From the NCBI GenBank assembly GCA_040757295.1, contig JBFLXH010000001.1, positions 62,001 to 126,000 of the forward strand: a stretch of 64,000 bases of DNA, in the 5' to 3' direction. This DNA comes from JAGXSE01 sp040757295 (GTDB taxonomy: Bacteria; Bacillota; PH28-bin88). Each line of letters begins with the position of its first letter. The stretch's first letter is position 1. The position numbers and the translations under genes are program-made. Below the pieces are notes generated by a model. That model was given only the letters and a program-made list of their open reading frames with translations, ran no database searches and was not told the origin of the DNA. Of the stretch, positions 52,244-60,536 are shown one piece after another.

Positions 52244-53209
52244 CTATTTAGCTAGCCCCAAATTTTTCATGACCAGCTCTACATCTTTGGATGATTGTTC
52301 CAAAAATTTCCCAAACTCCTCCGCAGGAGCATAGGCCAGCCCAAGACCGGCTTTCTTCGCAAATTCCTGGAATTCCTGAGAATCATAGCCCTTTTTAAAT
52401 GCCTGGACAAGAACCTTCTTGGCGTTTTCCGGCGTACCTTTGGGAACTGCTAATCCCCTCCAGGTGCCGAACACAATATCATAACCCATTTCCTTAAAGG
52501 TTGGCACATTGGGGAAGTTAGGATTACGATCCGCACTCATTACAGCTAACATTTTTAACTGGCCTGCGGCAACTTGGCTTTGCACTTCAGCCGGGCTAAC
52601 AGACACCGCTTGAATGTGCCCGCCCACCAGATCGGTTACAGCAGGCGCTGCACCGTTAAAGGGAACATGATTTAGTTTAATCCCCGTTTTTTCTTCCATT
52701 AGCGCTGCGGCAATATGCCAAACCGAACCGGGCCCCGAGTTGCCAACATTTATCTTGCCAGGGTTCGCTTTGGCATAATCAATGAATTCCTGGAGGGTAT
52801 TGTATGGCGCATCCGCTTTGACTGTAAGGGCAGCCGGATCCATGTTAACCCTCATCAGCAAATCAAAGTCTTTATAAGTAAAGGGCACTAGTTTTTGAGG
52901 TGGTAATGAAAGCAGCTCAAAAGTAATCATGGTGACTGTATAGCCATCATTTTTAGCATTGAGACCGGCACCATGCCCAACCGCTCCGCCGCCGCCGGTG
53001 ACATTATTTACAGTAATTGTTTGACCCAAAGCCGCTTCAGAGTTCTTCGCCAGCCCCCGAGCCACCGCATCAGTACCGCCTCCTGCAGCCCAAGGAACGA
53101 TGATGGTAACGGGTTTTTCCGGGAACTTTTCTGTCTTGCCACCACAGCCAACTAAGATGAGGGCCATTATTCCCACCAAAAGAAATACAACAACCCACTT
53201 CTTGTTCAT
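52244..53209 (-). CDS. tctC: tripartite tricarboxylate transporter substrate-binding lipoprotein TctC
   Basis: 321 residues: hydrophobic signal ending in LILVGC (lipobox), then VTIIVPWAAGGGTDAVAR and INVGNSGPGSVWHIAAALM typical of the Bug/TctC family. It binds a carboxylate outside the membrane; with the hydroxyacid dehydrogenase, kinase and aldolase behind it, a sugar acid is more likely than citrate. ATG at 53209 has AGGAGG 7 bases upstream. Confidence 0.9.
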   Translation of the reverse strand: MNKKWVVVFLLVGIMALILVGCGGKTEKFPEKPVTIIVPWAAGGGTDAVARGLAKNSEAALGQTITVNNVTGGGGAVGHGAGLNAKNDGYTVTMITFELLSLPPQKLVPFTYKDFDLLMRVNMDPAALTVKADAPYNTLQEFIDYAKANPGKINVGNSGPGSVWHIAAALMEEKTGIKLNHVPFNGAAPAVTDLVGGHIQAVSVSPAEVQSQVAAGQLKMLAVMSADRNPNFPNVPTFKEMGYDIVFGTWRGLAVPKGTPENAKKVLVQAFKKGYDSQEFQEFAKKAGLGLAYAPAEEFGKFLEQSSKDVELVMKNLGLAK

Positions 53210-53310
53210 TCCCACTCCTCCTTTTTTTTGAATGGAATTACCTGGTCATAAAAACTGAAAAATTATCATCCCCCTTACAGCCAGAAAATTGTTAGCATGA
53301 TGTTCCTTTA

Positions 53311-54087
53311 CTAAAAATAAAGCTTTTCTCCCATAAACCCTAACCTCCGGGAAATGCTCAGAGCCGCAGCGGTGATCAGACCGCTTAATTGCTCCAGTTT
53401 GCCGTCGTCAACCTTAGATGCAAGGCTTGCAATGCTAATCGCCGCAATCGGTAAATTCGCCTGACCATACACGGGCGCAGCCACACAAAAAACTTCGATC
53501 TCGCTTTCTTTATCATCGATGGCATAACCCCGTTGGCGTATCTTCGCCAAGTCCATCAACAAGGCCTGGTAAGTTGTGATTGTGTATTTTGTTAAAGAAG
53601 GCAGACTCCCTTCTCCGGTTATACTTCTAACCCTTTGGGGATCATAAGCCGCCAAAAGAGCTTTCCCCAGAGCAGTACAGTGCATTGGCTTTCTGGAACC
53701 TAAAACTGCAGTGGTTCTAACTGATGAGGAAGCTTCTACTTTTTCCAGATAAACTAATTCTCCCTGATCTTCGACAGCCAGAAAGGCTGTTTCTCCAGAT
53801 TCAGACATAATCCGTTCCAAAAAAGGTCGTGCTTCTCTATGCAAATCCGTATTCGCCAAATACGAAACCCCGACCTCAAATAGTTTTATTCCCGTAGAAA
53901 AAGTCTTAAGTTTTTCGTCTGCCATTTGCAAAAAACCTTTTTCCACCAGCGTATATAACAACTCAAAAGCGCTGCTTTTGGGTATCCTTAAAGCATGACT
54001 TACTTCAGATATAGTAATTGGCCTTTTTTTGGAAGTTAGTAAAAGAAGAATATCAACAACCCTAGAAGCTGATTTATTCATGCGCAT
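53311..54087 (-). CDS. IclR-family transcriptional regulator
   Basis: 258 residues: winged helix-turn-helix (ITISEVSHALRIPKSSAFELL) then the IclR effector domain (FLAVEDQGELVYLEKVEASS, MHCTALGKALLAAY). First gene of the Tct module and probably its local regulator, likely sensing the imported acid or its keto-deoxy product, as KdgR does. GAGG lies 8 bases before ATG. Confidence 0.9.
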   Translation of the reverse strand: MRMNKSASRVVDILLLLTSKKRPITISEVSHALRIPKSSAFELLYTLVEKGFLQMADEKLKTFSTGIKLFEVGVSYLANTDLHREARPFLERIMSESGETAFLAVEDQGELVYLEKVEASSSVRTTAVLGSRKPMHCTALGKALLAAYDPQRVRSITGEGSLPSLTKYTITTYQALLMDLAKIRQRGYAIDDKESEIEVFCVAAPVYGQANLPIAAISIASLASKVDDGKLEQLSGLITAAALSISRRLGFMGEKLYF

Positions 54088-54110
54088 GATAACAACCTCG
54101 TTTTCATATG

Positions 54111-54123
54111 TGAACGATGTTCA
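54111..54123. promoter_or_regulatory. candidate IclR operator
   Basis: TGAACGATGTTCA, a perfect 5-bp palindrome with 3-base spacer, between the promoter -10 and the IclR start codon. Related to KdgR-type operators. Autoregulation is inferred. Confidence 0.5.
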
Positions 54124-54138
54124 ATATTTATATGTATT

Positions 54139-54168
54139 ATATTACCATTAATTCTATCTGATTGTCAA
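54139..54168 (-). promoter_or_regulatory. sigma-A promoter of the IclR-Tct module
   Basis: TTGACA at 54163-54168 and TAATAT at 54139-54144 with an 18-base spacer, about 50 bases before the IclR start. Confidence 0.6.
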
Positions 54169-54246
54169 CTTTGGTAATTGTTTTTAATTTTGACCCCATC
54201 TTCCTATTTATAACAAATTAAAGGATTTACCCAATGATTATAGCTC

Positions 54247-54311
54247 ATATAGGGCACCTGCTTTGGCTGTCAATAATTGCTTATTCAGCCTTACCCGAAA
54301 TCATTAAGGAA
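54247..54311. repeat. 65-bp direct repeat, right copy
   Basis: Identical to 46890-46954. The last codons and stop of the Tat-signal protein lie inside it. The -35 TTGACA is preserved but the -10 becomes TATGAG because the flank differs, so this copy is a weaker promoter. Confidence 0.95.
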
Positions 54312-54614
54312 CGCGCCGCCAAATTCCCGTTTTGATAACTCTTTGTTGTTAAACGCCTGGAGGGACTCATCGTACCGCTTCAACTTGTCAGCATCAGCGT
54401 AGGGATACATTTGATACGGAGGTTTATCCACCTCTTTTACAGCGAAATTTATGATAGCTGAATGAGATTTTTCTCCGGCCAAAGCCGGAGCTGCTTTGGT
54501 TACAGCGCCTAAGCTTAAGGCTCCTGCAGCAATTCCTGAAGCTTTAAAAAAATTCCTTCTGCTCAGCCCCTGTTTTGCAGGCAATTTTTCTCCTCCTGTT
54601 TTTTGCTCTTCCAT
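54291..54614 (-). CDS. short Tat-signal protein, possibly a truncated reductive-dehalogenase-like N-terminus
   Basis: 107 residues. LSRRNFFKASGIAAGALSLG is a twin-arginine signal with the RR motif, followed by about 60 residues including VDKPPYQMYP and LKRYDESLQAF, which resemble the segment after the signal of reductive dehalogenases and related Tat-exported iron-sulfur proteins. The rest of such a protein is absent and the final residues FLNDFG and the stop are encoded by the 65-bp repeat, so the gene is probably cut short. ATG at 54614 has GGAGG 7 bases upstream. A complete small Tat protein cannot be excluded. Confidence 0.55.
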   Translation of the reverse strand: MEEQKTGGEKLPAKQGLSRRNFFKASGIAAGALSLGAVTKAAPALAGEKSHSAIINFAVKEVDKPPYQMYPYADADKLKRYDESLQAFNNKELSKREFGGAFLNDFG

Positions 54615-54956
54615 GTTCCCACCTCCAATTTTTCTATTTGATTCGATCACAAGGCCCAATAATAAAACTTAGCTTTTGCTCCCTCCTTACACAAGACAAA
54701 ATAAGAACTATCTATTGTTCAATTAAAAATAATTATATCATTGATACAATTCATTTTCTGTATCACAAGCTACACCCCCTACTGAACAGGCACAGACTCT
54801 TCACTATTAACACGGAGCAATGGCAATTTGGTATTATTGAAGGAGATAACTGCCTTTCCTCGAAATATTAGGCAGAACAGGTTTGTGGGTGCTTTGCTAT
54901 TTGCGGAATAAACGCTTGCCAGCGGGATAATATTTTGAAAAGGAGGGATGGAGCGG
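54615..54956. other. divergent intergenic region
   Basis: About 340 AT-rich bases between the Tat-signal gene and the hydantoinase-like gene. It holds an inverted repeat TGATACA-N10-TGTATCA at 54742-54765, a possible regulator site. No gene is seen. Confidence 0.45.
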
Positions 54957-56639
54957 ATGCTCATTGGACTGGACGTAGGCGGCACCCATGTTGACGCCGT
55001 CTTGCTGCAGGAAAGAAAGATCTTAAAACACGTAAAGGTTCCCACCGGTGAAGGTTCTCTGCTTGGCCCGGTGGGGAAGGCCCTTGACAGTCTTCTCCCG
55101 GAGAAAGATCCGAACCTTGTTCAACAGGTTAACTTGAGTACTACCATTTGTACCAATGCCATTGTTGAAAAAACCGTTTCTCCCGTGGGGATGTTTTTGA
55201 TCAGCGGACCAGGCCTTGATCCCTCCTTCCTGAACTGCGGTGCCAGCACAACGTTTTTATCGGGTTCCATTGACCACCGGGGGCGGGAGACTGCTCCCCT
55301 GAACCCCGCGGAAATAAATGCAGCAAGAAATGACCTGCAGGCAAAAGGCATCCGCCTTGCAGGTATCGTAGGCAAATTCGCCACCCGCAACCCTTCCCAG
55401 GAAAAAGAAGTTCAACGTTTGTTGAGGCCTCACTTTGACCAAATTGTAATGGGCCACACCCTGTCAGGCCGTCTGGGATTTCCCCGCCGGGTGTATACAA
55501 CCTATCTTAACCTGGCGGTATGGGAGGTGTATTCCTCCTTTGTCAAAGCAGTTTCTGCTTCCCTTGCTCAGAAGGGCCTAAGAGCCCCCATCCACGTTCT
55601 AAAAGCCGATGGCGGCACTATGCTGTTAGACGCTTCCTTGAAATACCCGGTAGAAACAGTGCTGTCCGGTCCGGCCGCCAGTATTATGGGCGCTCTGGCC
55701 CTTTGCCCCTGCAACCAGGATGCACTGGTGATTGACATTGGGGGAACTACCACTGACATTGCCCTGTTGGCTAACGGGGAACCCCTGCTGGAACCCACAG
55801 GGATTACCATCGAAGGCTATCCAACCCTGGTGAGGGCTTTGGGAAGCCACCCGGCGGGAATTGGGGGTGATAGTCAGATTAGGGTCAGCAAAGGGGAAAT
55901 TCGAATTGGTCCTCGCCGCCTGGGTCCGGCCATGGCTTTTGGGGGTCCCGCACCTACTCCCACAGACGCCATGATTGTATTAGGGTTGGTCGATCTTGGT
56001 GACAGAGAACTGGCCTGGGCTGCTATGCAGATAATCGCCGGAGAACTTGGTTGCGAACCTACCAAGGCGGCAAAGCTGGTTCACCAGGCTATGGTAGGGG
56101 CTATCTGCCAAAAAGCGGAGGAAATAATCAAGGAAACAAATACCCGCCCGGTTTATACGGTCCAGGAAGTGTTAATGGAACGAAGCATTCGCCCGGGGAT
56201 CGCCATTGTCATAGGCGGGCCGGCTCCAGCCATTGCTCCCGCCCTGGGAAAAGCCTTGGGGATGCAAACGATAATTCCCCCTAACCCAGGAGTGGCCAAC
56301 GCCGTAGGGGCCGCCGCCAGCCGGACTACCACTGAATTAACCCTCTTGGCTGATACCTCCCAGGGAAAGCTGTCTGTCCCGGAGGAAGACTTGACAGAAA
56401 CCATACCTTACAACTTTAGCCTGGCCCAAGCCAGAGCAAAAGCTATTGACCTCCTGCGAAAAAGAGCTGCCCGGCTTGGCCTGACAGATAACCCGCCGGT
56501 GGATGTACTGGAGGAGCAGTCCTTCAATATGGTGCGGGGCTTTACAACTACCGGCAAGGACTTGCGGGTCAGAGTCCAGGTAAGGCCTGGAGTCCGGGTG
56601 CAGTTCGAGGAAGGAGGCGAAACTCTTGCTGAAAGCTAA
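54957..56639 (+). CDS. hydantoinase/oxoprolinase-family protein
   Basis: 560 residues with the HyuA layout: GLDVGGTHVDAVLL (N-terminal ATPase-like fold), STTICTNAIVEK, LSGPAASIMGALAL, VIDIGGTTTDIALL (phosphate 2) and IVIGGPAPAIAPAL. Members hydrolyse hydantoin-like or pyrrolidone rings with ATP, or carboxylate ketones. No HyuB partner follows; instead an HDAC-like gene overlaps its end. ATG at 54957 lies 9 bases after GGAGG; the ATG at 54948 touches the ribosome site. Confidence 0.82.
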   Translation: MLIGLDVGGTHVDAVLLQERKILKHVKVPTGEGSLLGPVGKALDSLLPEKDPNLVQQVNLSTTICTNAIVEKTVSPVGMFLISGPGLDPSFLNCGASTTFLSGSIDHRGRETAPLNPAEINAARNDLQAKGIRLAGIVGKFATRNPSQEKEVQRLLRPHFDQIVMGHTLSGRLGFPRRVYTTYLNLAVWEVYSSFVKAVSASLAQKGLRAPIHVLKADGGTMLLDASLKYPVETVLSGPAASIMGALALCPCNQDALVIDIGGTTTDIALLANGEPLLEPTGITIEGYPTLVRALGSHPAGIGGDSQIRVSKGEIRIGPRRLGPAMAFGGPAPTPTDAMIVLGLVDLGDRELAWAAMQIIAGELGCEPTKAAKLVHQAMVGAICQKAEEIIKETNTRPVYTVQEVLMERSIRPGIAIVIGGPAPAIAPALGKALGMQTIIPPNPGVANAVGAAASRTTTELTLLADTSQGKLSVPEEDLTETIPYNFSLAQARAKAIDLLRKRAARLGLTDNPPVDVLEEQSFNMVRGFTTTGKDLRVRVQVRPGVRVQFEEGGETLAES

Positions 56640-57909
56640 AAACCGCTTAGGAATTGTGTTTTTCCCCGCTTTTGACTGGGCAATCAGCTCAACCCACCCG
56701 GAACGGGAAGAACGGCTCTTATACACCCAGGATCAATTGTGGGAAGAAGGGGTTTTTGACATCCCCGGGATAGTCGAATATCCCCCGGCTCTTGCCGCCC
56801 ATCAAGATGTTGCGAGAGCCCATCTTTGCGTGCCTGATTTGGCTTCCCGGGTGACAGAATCCCACTTGATCGCTGCCGGTGCCGCCATAAATCTGGGTGA
56901 AGCATGGGCTCGCCGGGAAATCGACAAGGCCTTTGCCATTATCCGCCCTCCCGGCCATCATGCCATGCGAATAGTCCATGGATCTAGGGGTTTTTGCACA
57001 ATCAACAACGAAGCGATATTAGCGGAATACCTCCGCACCAAATACAACATCAAGCGAATTGCCATTATAGATACTGACTGCCACCATGGGGACGGAACCC
57101 AGGACATTTACTGGCATGACCCGGATACCCTGTTTATTTCCCTGCACCAAGACGGCCGGACTCTTTATCCCGGCAGCGGTTTCCCTCATGAAATGGGTGG
57201 GCCCAATGCCTATGGATATACCCTGAATGTACCTTTACCACCAGGCACATCAGATGCGGGATTCCATTTTGTGATCGATAACTTGGTCCTCCCTGTCCTG
57301 GCTGATTTCAAGCCGGATCTAATCATCAACTCCGCTGGGCAAGACAACCACTATTCGGATCCTCTGACCAACATGAAGTTTTCTGCCCAGGGTTATGCCC
57401 GCTTGACGGAAATGCTCCAACCGGACATCGCCGTACTTGAGGGCGGATATTCCATCGAGGGAGCTCTGCCTTATGTTAACCTGGGCATCTTGTTGGCTTT
57501 AGCAGGCGTCAATTACAGTCATGTAAAAGAACCCGATTTCCTGCCCAGACAGTGGCATCAATCCCCTGACATCACCGGTTATATAGAAAAGCTGTGCCGG
57601 GGTCTTTGGGACAGGTGGCAGTACCGGGAAGAACTCCGGCGGGAGGCCATCAAAGACAAGGACTTCCTGTCCAGGAGCCGTCACATTTACTATGATACCG
57701 ACGGCATCAGCGAGGACCAGGAAGAGAAAGCCCGCATTTGTGACAGGTGCCCCGGCTGGACAGAACTCCATTCGTCTTCCGACTGGGGCGGCAAAGCAAT
57801 TGGGGTGCTGGTCCACCGCCGCGCATGCCCTGGATGCCGGGAAGAAGCGCTGGCGGCCTATAATGTGTTGCAGAAAAAGGGGAGTCTCCCCTTTTTGCAG
57901 GAGATTTAG
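56626..57909 (+). CDS. histone-deacetylase-family amidohydrolase with C-terminal cysteine motif
   Basis: 427-residue zinc deacetylase of the arginase/HDAC fold, known in bacteria as acetylpolyamine amidohydrolase or AcuC-type lysine deacetylase. RPPGHHA, DTDCHHGDGTQ and SAGQDNHYSDP supply the His pair and zinc ligands. After residue 330 there is an extra segment with CDRCPGW and ACPGC, two CxxC pairs that could form a small zinc site. TTG start with GGAGG 9 bases upstream, overlapping the hydantoinase stop by 14 bases, so the two are translationally coupled. Confidence 0.85.
   Translation: MLKAKNRLGIVFFPAFDWAISSTHPEREERLLYTQDQLWEEGVFDIPGIVEYPPALAAHQDVARAHLCVPDLASRVTESHLIAAGAAINLGEAWARREIDKAFAIIRPPGHHAMRIVHGSRGFCTINNEAILAEYLRTKYNIKRIAIIDTDCHHGDGTQDIYWHDPDTLFISLHQDGRTLYPGSGFPHEMGGPNAYGYTLNVPLPPGTSDAGFHFVIDNLVLPVLADFKPDLIINSAGQDNHYSDPLTNMKFSAQGYARLTEMLQPDIAVLEGGYSIEGALPYVNLGILLALAGVNYSHVKEPDFLPRQWHQSPDITGYIEKLCRGLWDRWQYREELRREAIKDKDFLSRSRHIYYDTDGISEDQEEKARICDRCPGWTELHSSSDWGGKAIGVLVHRRACPGCREEALAAYNVLQKKGSLPFLQEI
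57871..57899 (+). terminator. hairpin terminator embedded in the end of the HDAC gene
   Basis: AAAAAGGGGA-GTC-TCCCCTTTTT, a 10-bp stem covering the last codons; the T-rich arm itself supplies the T tract. Confidence 0.6.
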
Positions 57910-58317
57910 GTTCAAATTGCCCGCGCCCGCCATGGGCAATTTGCCCCATTTCCTGATTGCCGGCACCACCAACTTTTGTTATAATTGAATAAAATAATCT
58001 ATCCATAAGGATGACTTATATCTTGGTGGCATTATTGTAAGCCCAGGCCATTTTCAATACAGATGCCATAAAATGTCCAAGGTTTTGTGAACGTTACTCC
58101 ATTCTTTTGGTTTTCCCACTTTTCCTTTTCAACGCTGCAACAAAACCAATGCTTATCAATGCATAAATTGCATTCCAGGTTTTGAATTTTTTGCAGGTTA
58201 TATTTTATTTTGTGATAAATATTACATTCTCTATGTATTAAAAACCCCGTGAAGGAGGTGAAAGGATTTTTCAGGGGGCAAAAGATAAATATTCCGCACG
58301 TTCAAGGAGGGAAATGA
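57910..58317. other. intergenic region upstream of the multihaem cytochrome
   Basis: About 400 bases, AT-rich, no gene. TGTGATAAATATTACA at 58211-58226 matches the CRP/FNR-family pattern TGTGA-N6-TCACA at 9 of 10 positions, which would suit anaerobic control of the cytochrome. Nearer the gene, CCCCGTGAA (58245) can pair with TTTCAGGGGG (58269) around a GGAGGTG. Confidence 0.4.
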
Positions 58318-59796
58318 ATGAGCAAAAGAATCGGGACACTAATTGTACTTATTTTAGCCGTATCTTTACTGGCAGTACTTGCCGCTAACAGCGTCATGGC
58401 TTTCCCCAACATGGGCAGTGACTGCTACGCTTCGGGGTGCCACCAGCCAGGCAAACCACTGACCAAAGACAACCTGCAAAAACCGGCACCGGCAGCTCCG
58501 GCACCGGCAGCTCCGGCACCGGCAACGCCCAAGGCGCCTGCTCAGACCGCACCCGCCGCAACCTCTGCAAAAACCCAGATCATCGTTCTCAACGGCAAAA
58601 GCGGCTCTGTACCGGTAGTAGTCGACAAGGGAGTGACCTTTGTCGAAGCTCGTTCCTTACTAGCCGTTCTCGGTGTTTATCCGGGCTGGGACCAAGGGAA
58701 AAAGGCCGTTACTTTTAATCTTGACGGAAAAGCAATAGCTGTTTACACAACTAAAACTCAGGTTGACGTAGATGGCAAACCGGTCTCTTTACCGGTTGCT
58801 GCCAAGAACATCCGCAGCCGGGTTTACTTCCCCATCGAAGCTTTAGCCAAGGCTCTCGGCTTGCCTTACGGCAATAACCCCGCATCGGCTCCAGTTATTG
58901 AAACTAAAGATGACAAGTGGACAGCCCAGTGGAAACAGTCCGGGCACTTTAAGCCCAACGTATCCGCTTCTGAGCGGGATGACTGCATCTACTGCCATAA
59001 TGGCGTGGCTTACTCCAAAGGCATTAAAAAAGTGGCAGATATGCCTTCCAAGGACCCGGCACCCCAAGCTACTTGTGAATCCTGCCACGTCACCGCAACT
59101 GAACTGCGCACCAATGGCAAAGTTATTCTCCCAGGCAACCTGACGGTAAACGCAGGAAAAGGCGCCCTGTGTATGGACTGCCACAACATCCGCCGGACTC
59201 CCAATGCCAATGATGCCAGAAAGAGCTACCCTCATTACGGTATGGCTTCAGCTATGTTAATGGGTGTTGGCGCATTTGAAAACCCGAACAAGATTTACAA
59301 CAACTCCGCCCACACCGCTAACCCCGATACCTGCCTGTCCTGCCATAATATCAAAGTGGACGGCATCTCCAACCACTACTTCAAGATTACCGAAGAGCAG
59401 GCTGAAGCTGCCTGCGGCAGCTGCCACCCAGGCCTGACCACATTTAACAGGCTGGCTCTTGGCGATTACGACGGCAACGGCAAGGTCGAAGGTATCCAAG
59501 ATGAGACCAAGGGTCTCCTGAAGCTGCTGGAAAAAGAAATTAACAAGCGCTTAGACCACGGCAAGGGCGGTACCTTTGACAGCGCCAGCGGGGCCTTTGT
59601 ATTTAAGAACGCCCAGGGCGAAGTTATTCCAGCCGCCCAAGTACCGGTGGAAATATACAAAGCCGCTTGGAACTGGAAACTAGCCAAAGCTGACGGCAGC
59701 TACGGTGTACATAACCCAATTTACACCATCCAGATCTTACAGGAAGCCTACAAGGAACTAACGGGACAGCCTGTTCCCAATGCCAGAATTAGATAG
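58318..59796 (+). CDS. exported multihaem c-type cytochrome with copper-amine-oxidase-like N domain
   Basis: 492 residues. Signal peptide ends near VMAFP. Six haem attachment sites: CYASGCH (a CX4CH variant) near residue 37, then CIYCH, CESCH, CMDCH, CLSCH and CGSCH between about 222 and 365. Between the first and second lie a Pro/Ala-rich linker and a domain with VEARSLLAVLGVYPGWD and YFPIEALAKALGLPYG, the copper amine oxidase N-type surface domain common in Firmicute exported proteins. It probably carries electrons outside the membrane. AGGAGG lies 7 bases before ATG 58318. Followed by its own terminator. Confidence 0.87.
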   Translation: MSKRIGTLIVLILAVSLLAVLAANSVMAFPNMGSDCYASGCHQPGKPLTKDNLQKPAPAAPAPAAPAPATPKAPAQTAPAATSAKTQIIVLNGKSGSVPVVVDKGVTFVEARSLLAVLGVYPGWDQGKKAVTFNLDGKAIAVYTTKTQVDVDGKPVSLPVAAKNIRSRVYFPIEALAKALGLPYGNNPASAPVIETKDDKWTAQWKQSGHFKPNVSASERDDCIYCHNGVAYSKGIKKVADMPSKDPAPQATCESCHVTATELRTNGKVILPGNLTVNAGKGALCMDCHNIRRTPNANDARKSYPHYGMASAMLMGVGAFENPNKIYNNSAHTANPDTCLSCHNIKVDGISNHYFKITEEQAEAACGSCHPGLTTFNRLALGDYDGNGKVEGIQDETKGLLKLLEKEINKRLDHGKGGTFDSASGAFVFKNAQGEVIPAAQVPVEIYKAAWNWKLAKADGSYGVHNPIYTIQILQEAYKELTGQPVPNARIR

Positions 59797-59804
59797 CGGG
59801 CTAA

Positions 59805-59836
59805 GAAGGGCGGCGGAAATGCCGCCCTTCGTTATT
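59805..59836 (+). terminator. Rho-independent terminator of the cytochrome gene
   Basis: 10-bp perfect stem GAAGGGCGGC / GCCGCCCTTC with a 6-base loop, followed by GTTATTT. Confidence 0.82.
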
Positions 59837-59985
59837 TGGGTGCCCTTGTTAAGGCCAGCAGGATTGATCCTGTTCCAGCCCTCTTCACCTCCTTTTACTG
59901 TAAAGAGTTAGAAAGAGGAAAAGACACGAAACTAATTTTCAACCAGATAAAATTGTTGCCGATGAACATCTTTCCATGTTTACCG

Positions 59986-59991
59986 TATAAT
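59986..59991 (+). promoter_or_regulatory. TATAAT -10 element before the glucosaminidase gene
   Basis: Perfect TATAAT ending 41 bases before the chosen start; the -35 region is poor. It places the transcript start near 59998, so the ATG at 59997 cannot be used. Confidence 0.45.
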
Positions 59992-60032
59992 GGTATATGG
60001 GCTTAATTAAACTGCTTGGAGATGGTAAGACT

Positions 60033-60506
60033 ATGGACCCACAAGATTTTATCCGCCTTGTTGCCCCTTCTGCCCAGTTAAGCCAAGAGATCACCGGCAT
60101 TTATGCCAGTATCATTATTGCCCAGGCAGCCCTGGAAAGCGGTTGGGGAGAGACAGTTCCTGTAGATATTAATAATGGGAAATACAGTTTCAACCTGTTC
60201 GGCATCAAGGGGACAGGGCCTGCCGGATCAGTAGAATGGAAAGACCAGGATTTGGATCAGGGAAAACTCAAAGAAGGCATCCACCGTTTTCGCGCCTACC
60301 ATAACTTTGCCGAAAGCATTGCTGACCACAGCAGGGTCTTATCTTTACCTAGATATGCCAAAGTTAAAGAGGCTTCTTCCGTTGAACAAGCCGTTAAAGA
60401 ACTTCACCGGGCCGGGTATGCCCTCGATCCTGACTATCCACAAAAATTGCTCCAGATTATCAAAAAACACCGGCTTAAAGTTTATGACCTCAGCCGTAGG
60501 CAGTAA
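60033..60506 (+). CDS. GH73 glucosaminidase-domain peptidoglycan hydrolase
   Basis: 157-residue catalytic domain alone, like the FlgJ/LytG glucosaminidases: IIAQAALESGWG with the catalytic Glu, NLFGIKG and the later FRAYHNFAESIADHS. It cleaves N-acetylglucosaminyl bonds in peptidoglycan. No signal peptide or wall-binding domain is seen, so its export route is unclear. ATG at 60033 is chosen because a -10 element overlaps the upstream region and GGAG lies 11 bases before it. Confidence 0.82.
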   Translation: MDPQDFIRLVAPSAQLSQEITGIYASIIIAQAALESGWGETVPVDINNGKYSFNLFGIKGTGPAGSVEWKDQDLDQGKLKEGIHRFRAYHNFAESIADHSRVLSLPRYAKVKEASSVEQAVKELHRAGYALDPDYPQKLLQIIKKHRLKVYDLSRRQ

Positions 60507-60536
60507 CTTTTTAAATATCTAGGGCTATCGGCAGCA

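Noticed and set aside
46890..54311. Prophage or integrative element with 65-bp att sites
   Set aside because: No integrase, phage or conjugation gene lies between the repeats, so only a repeat-bracketed module is claimed.
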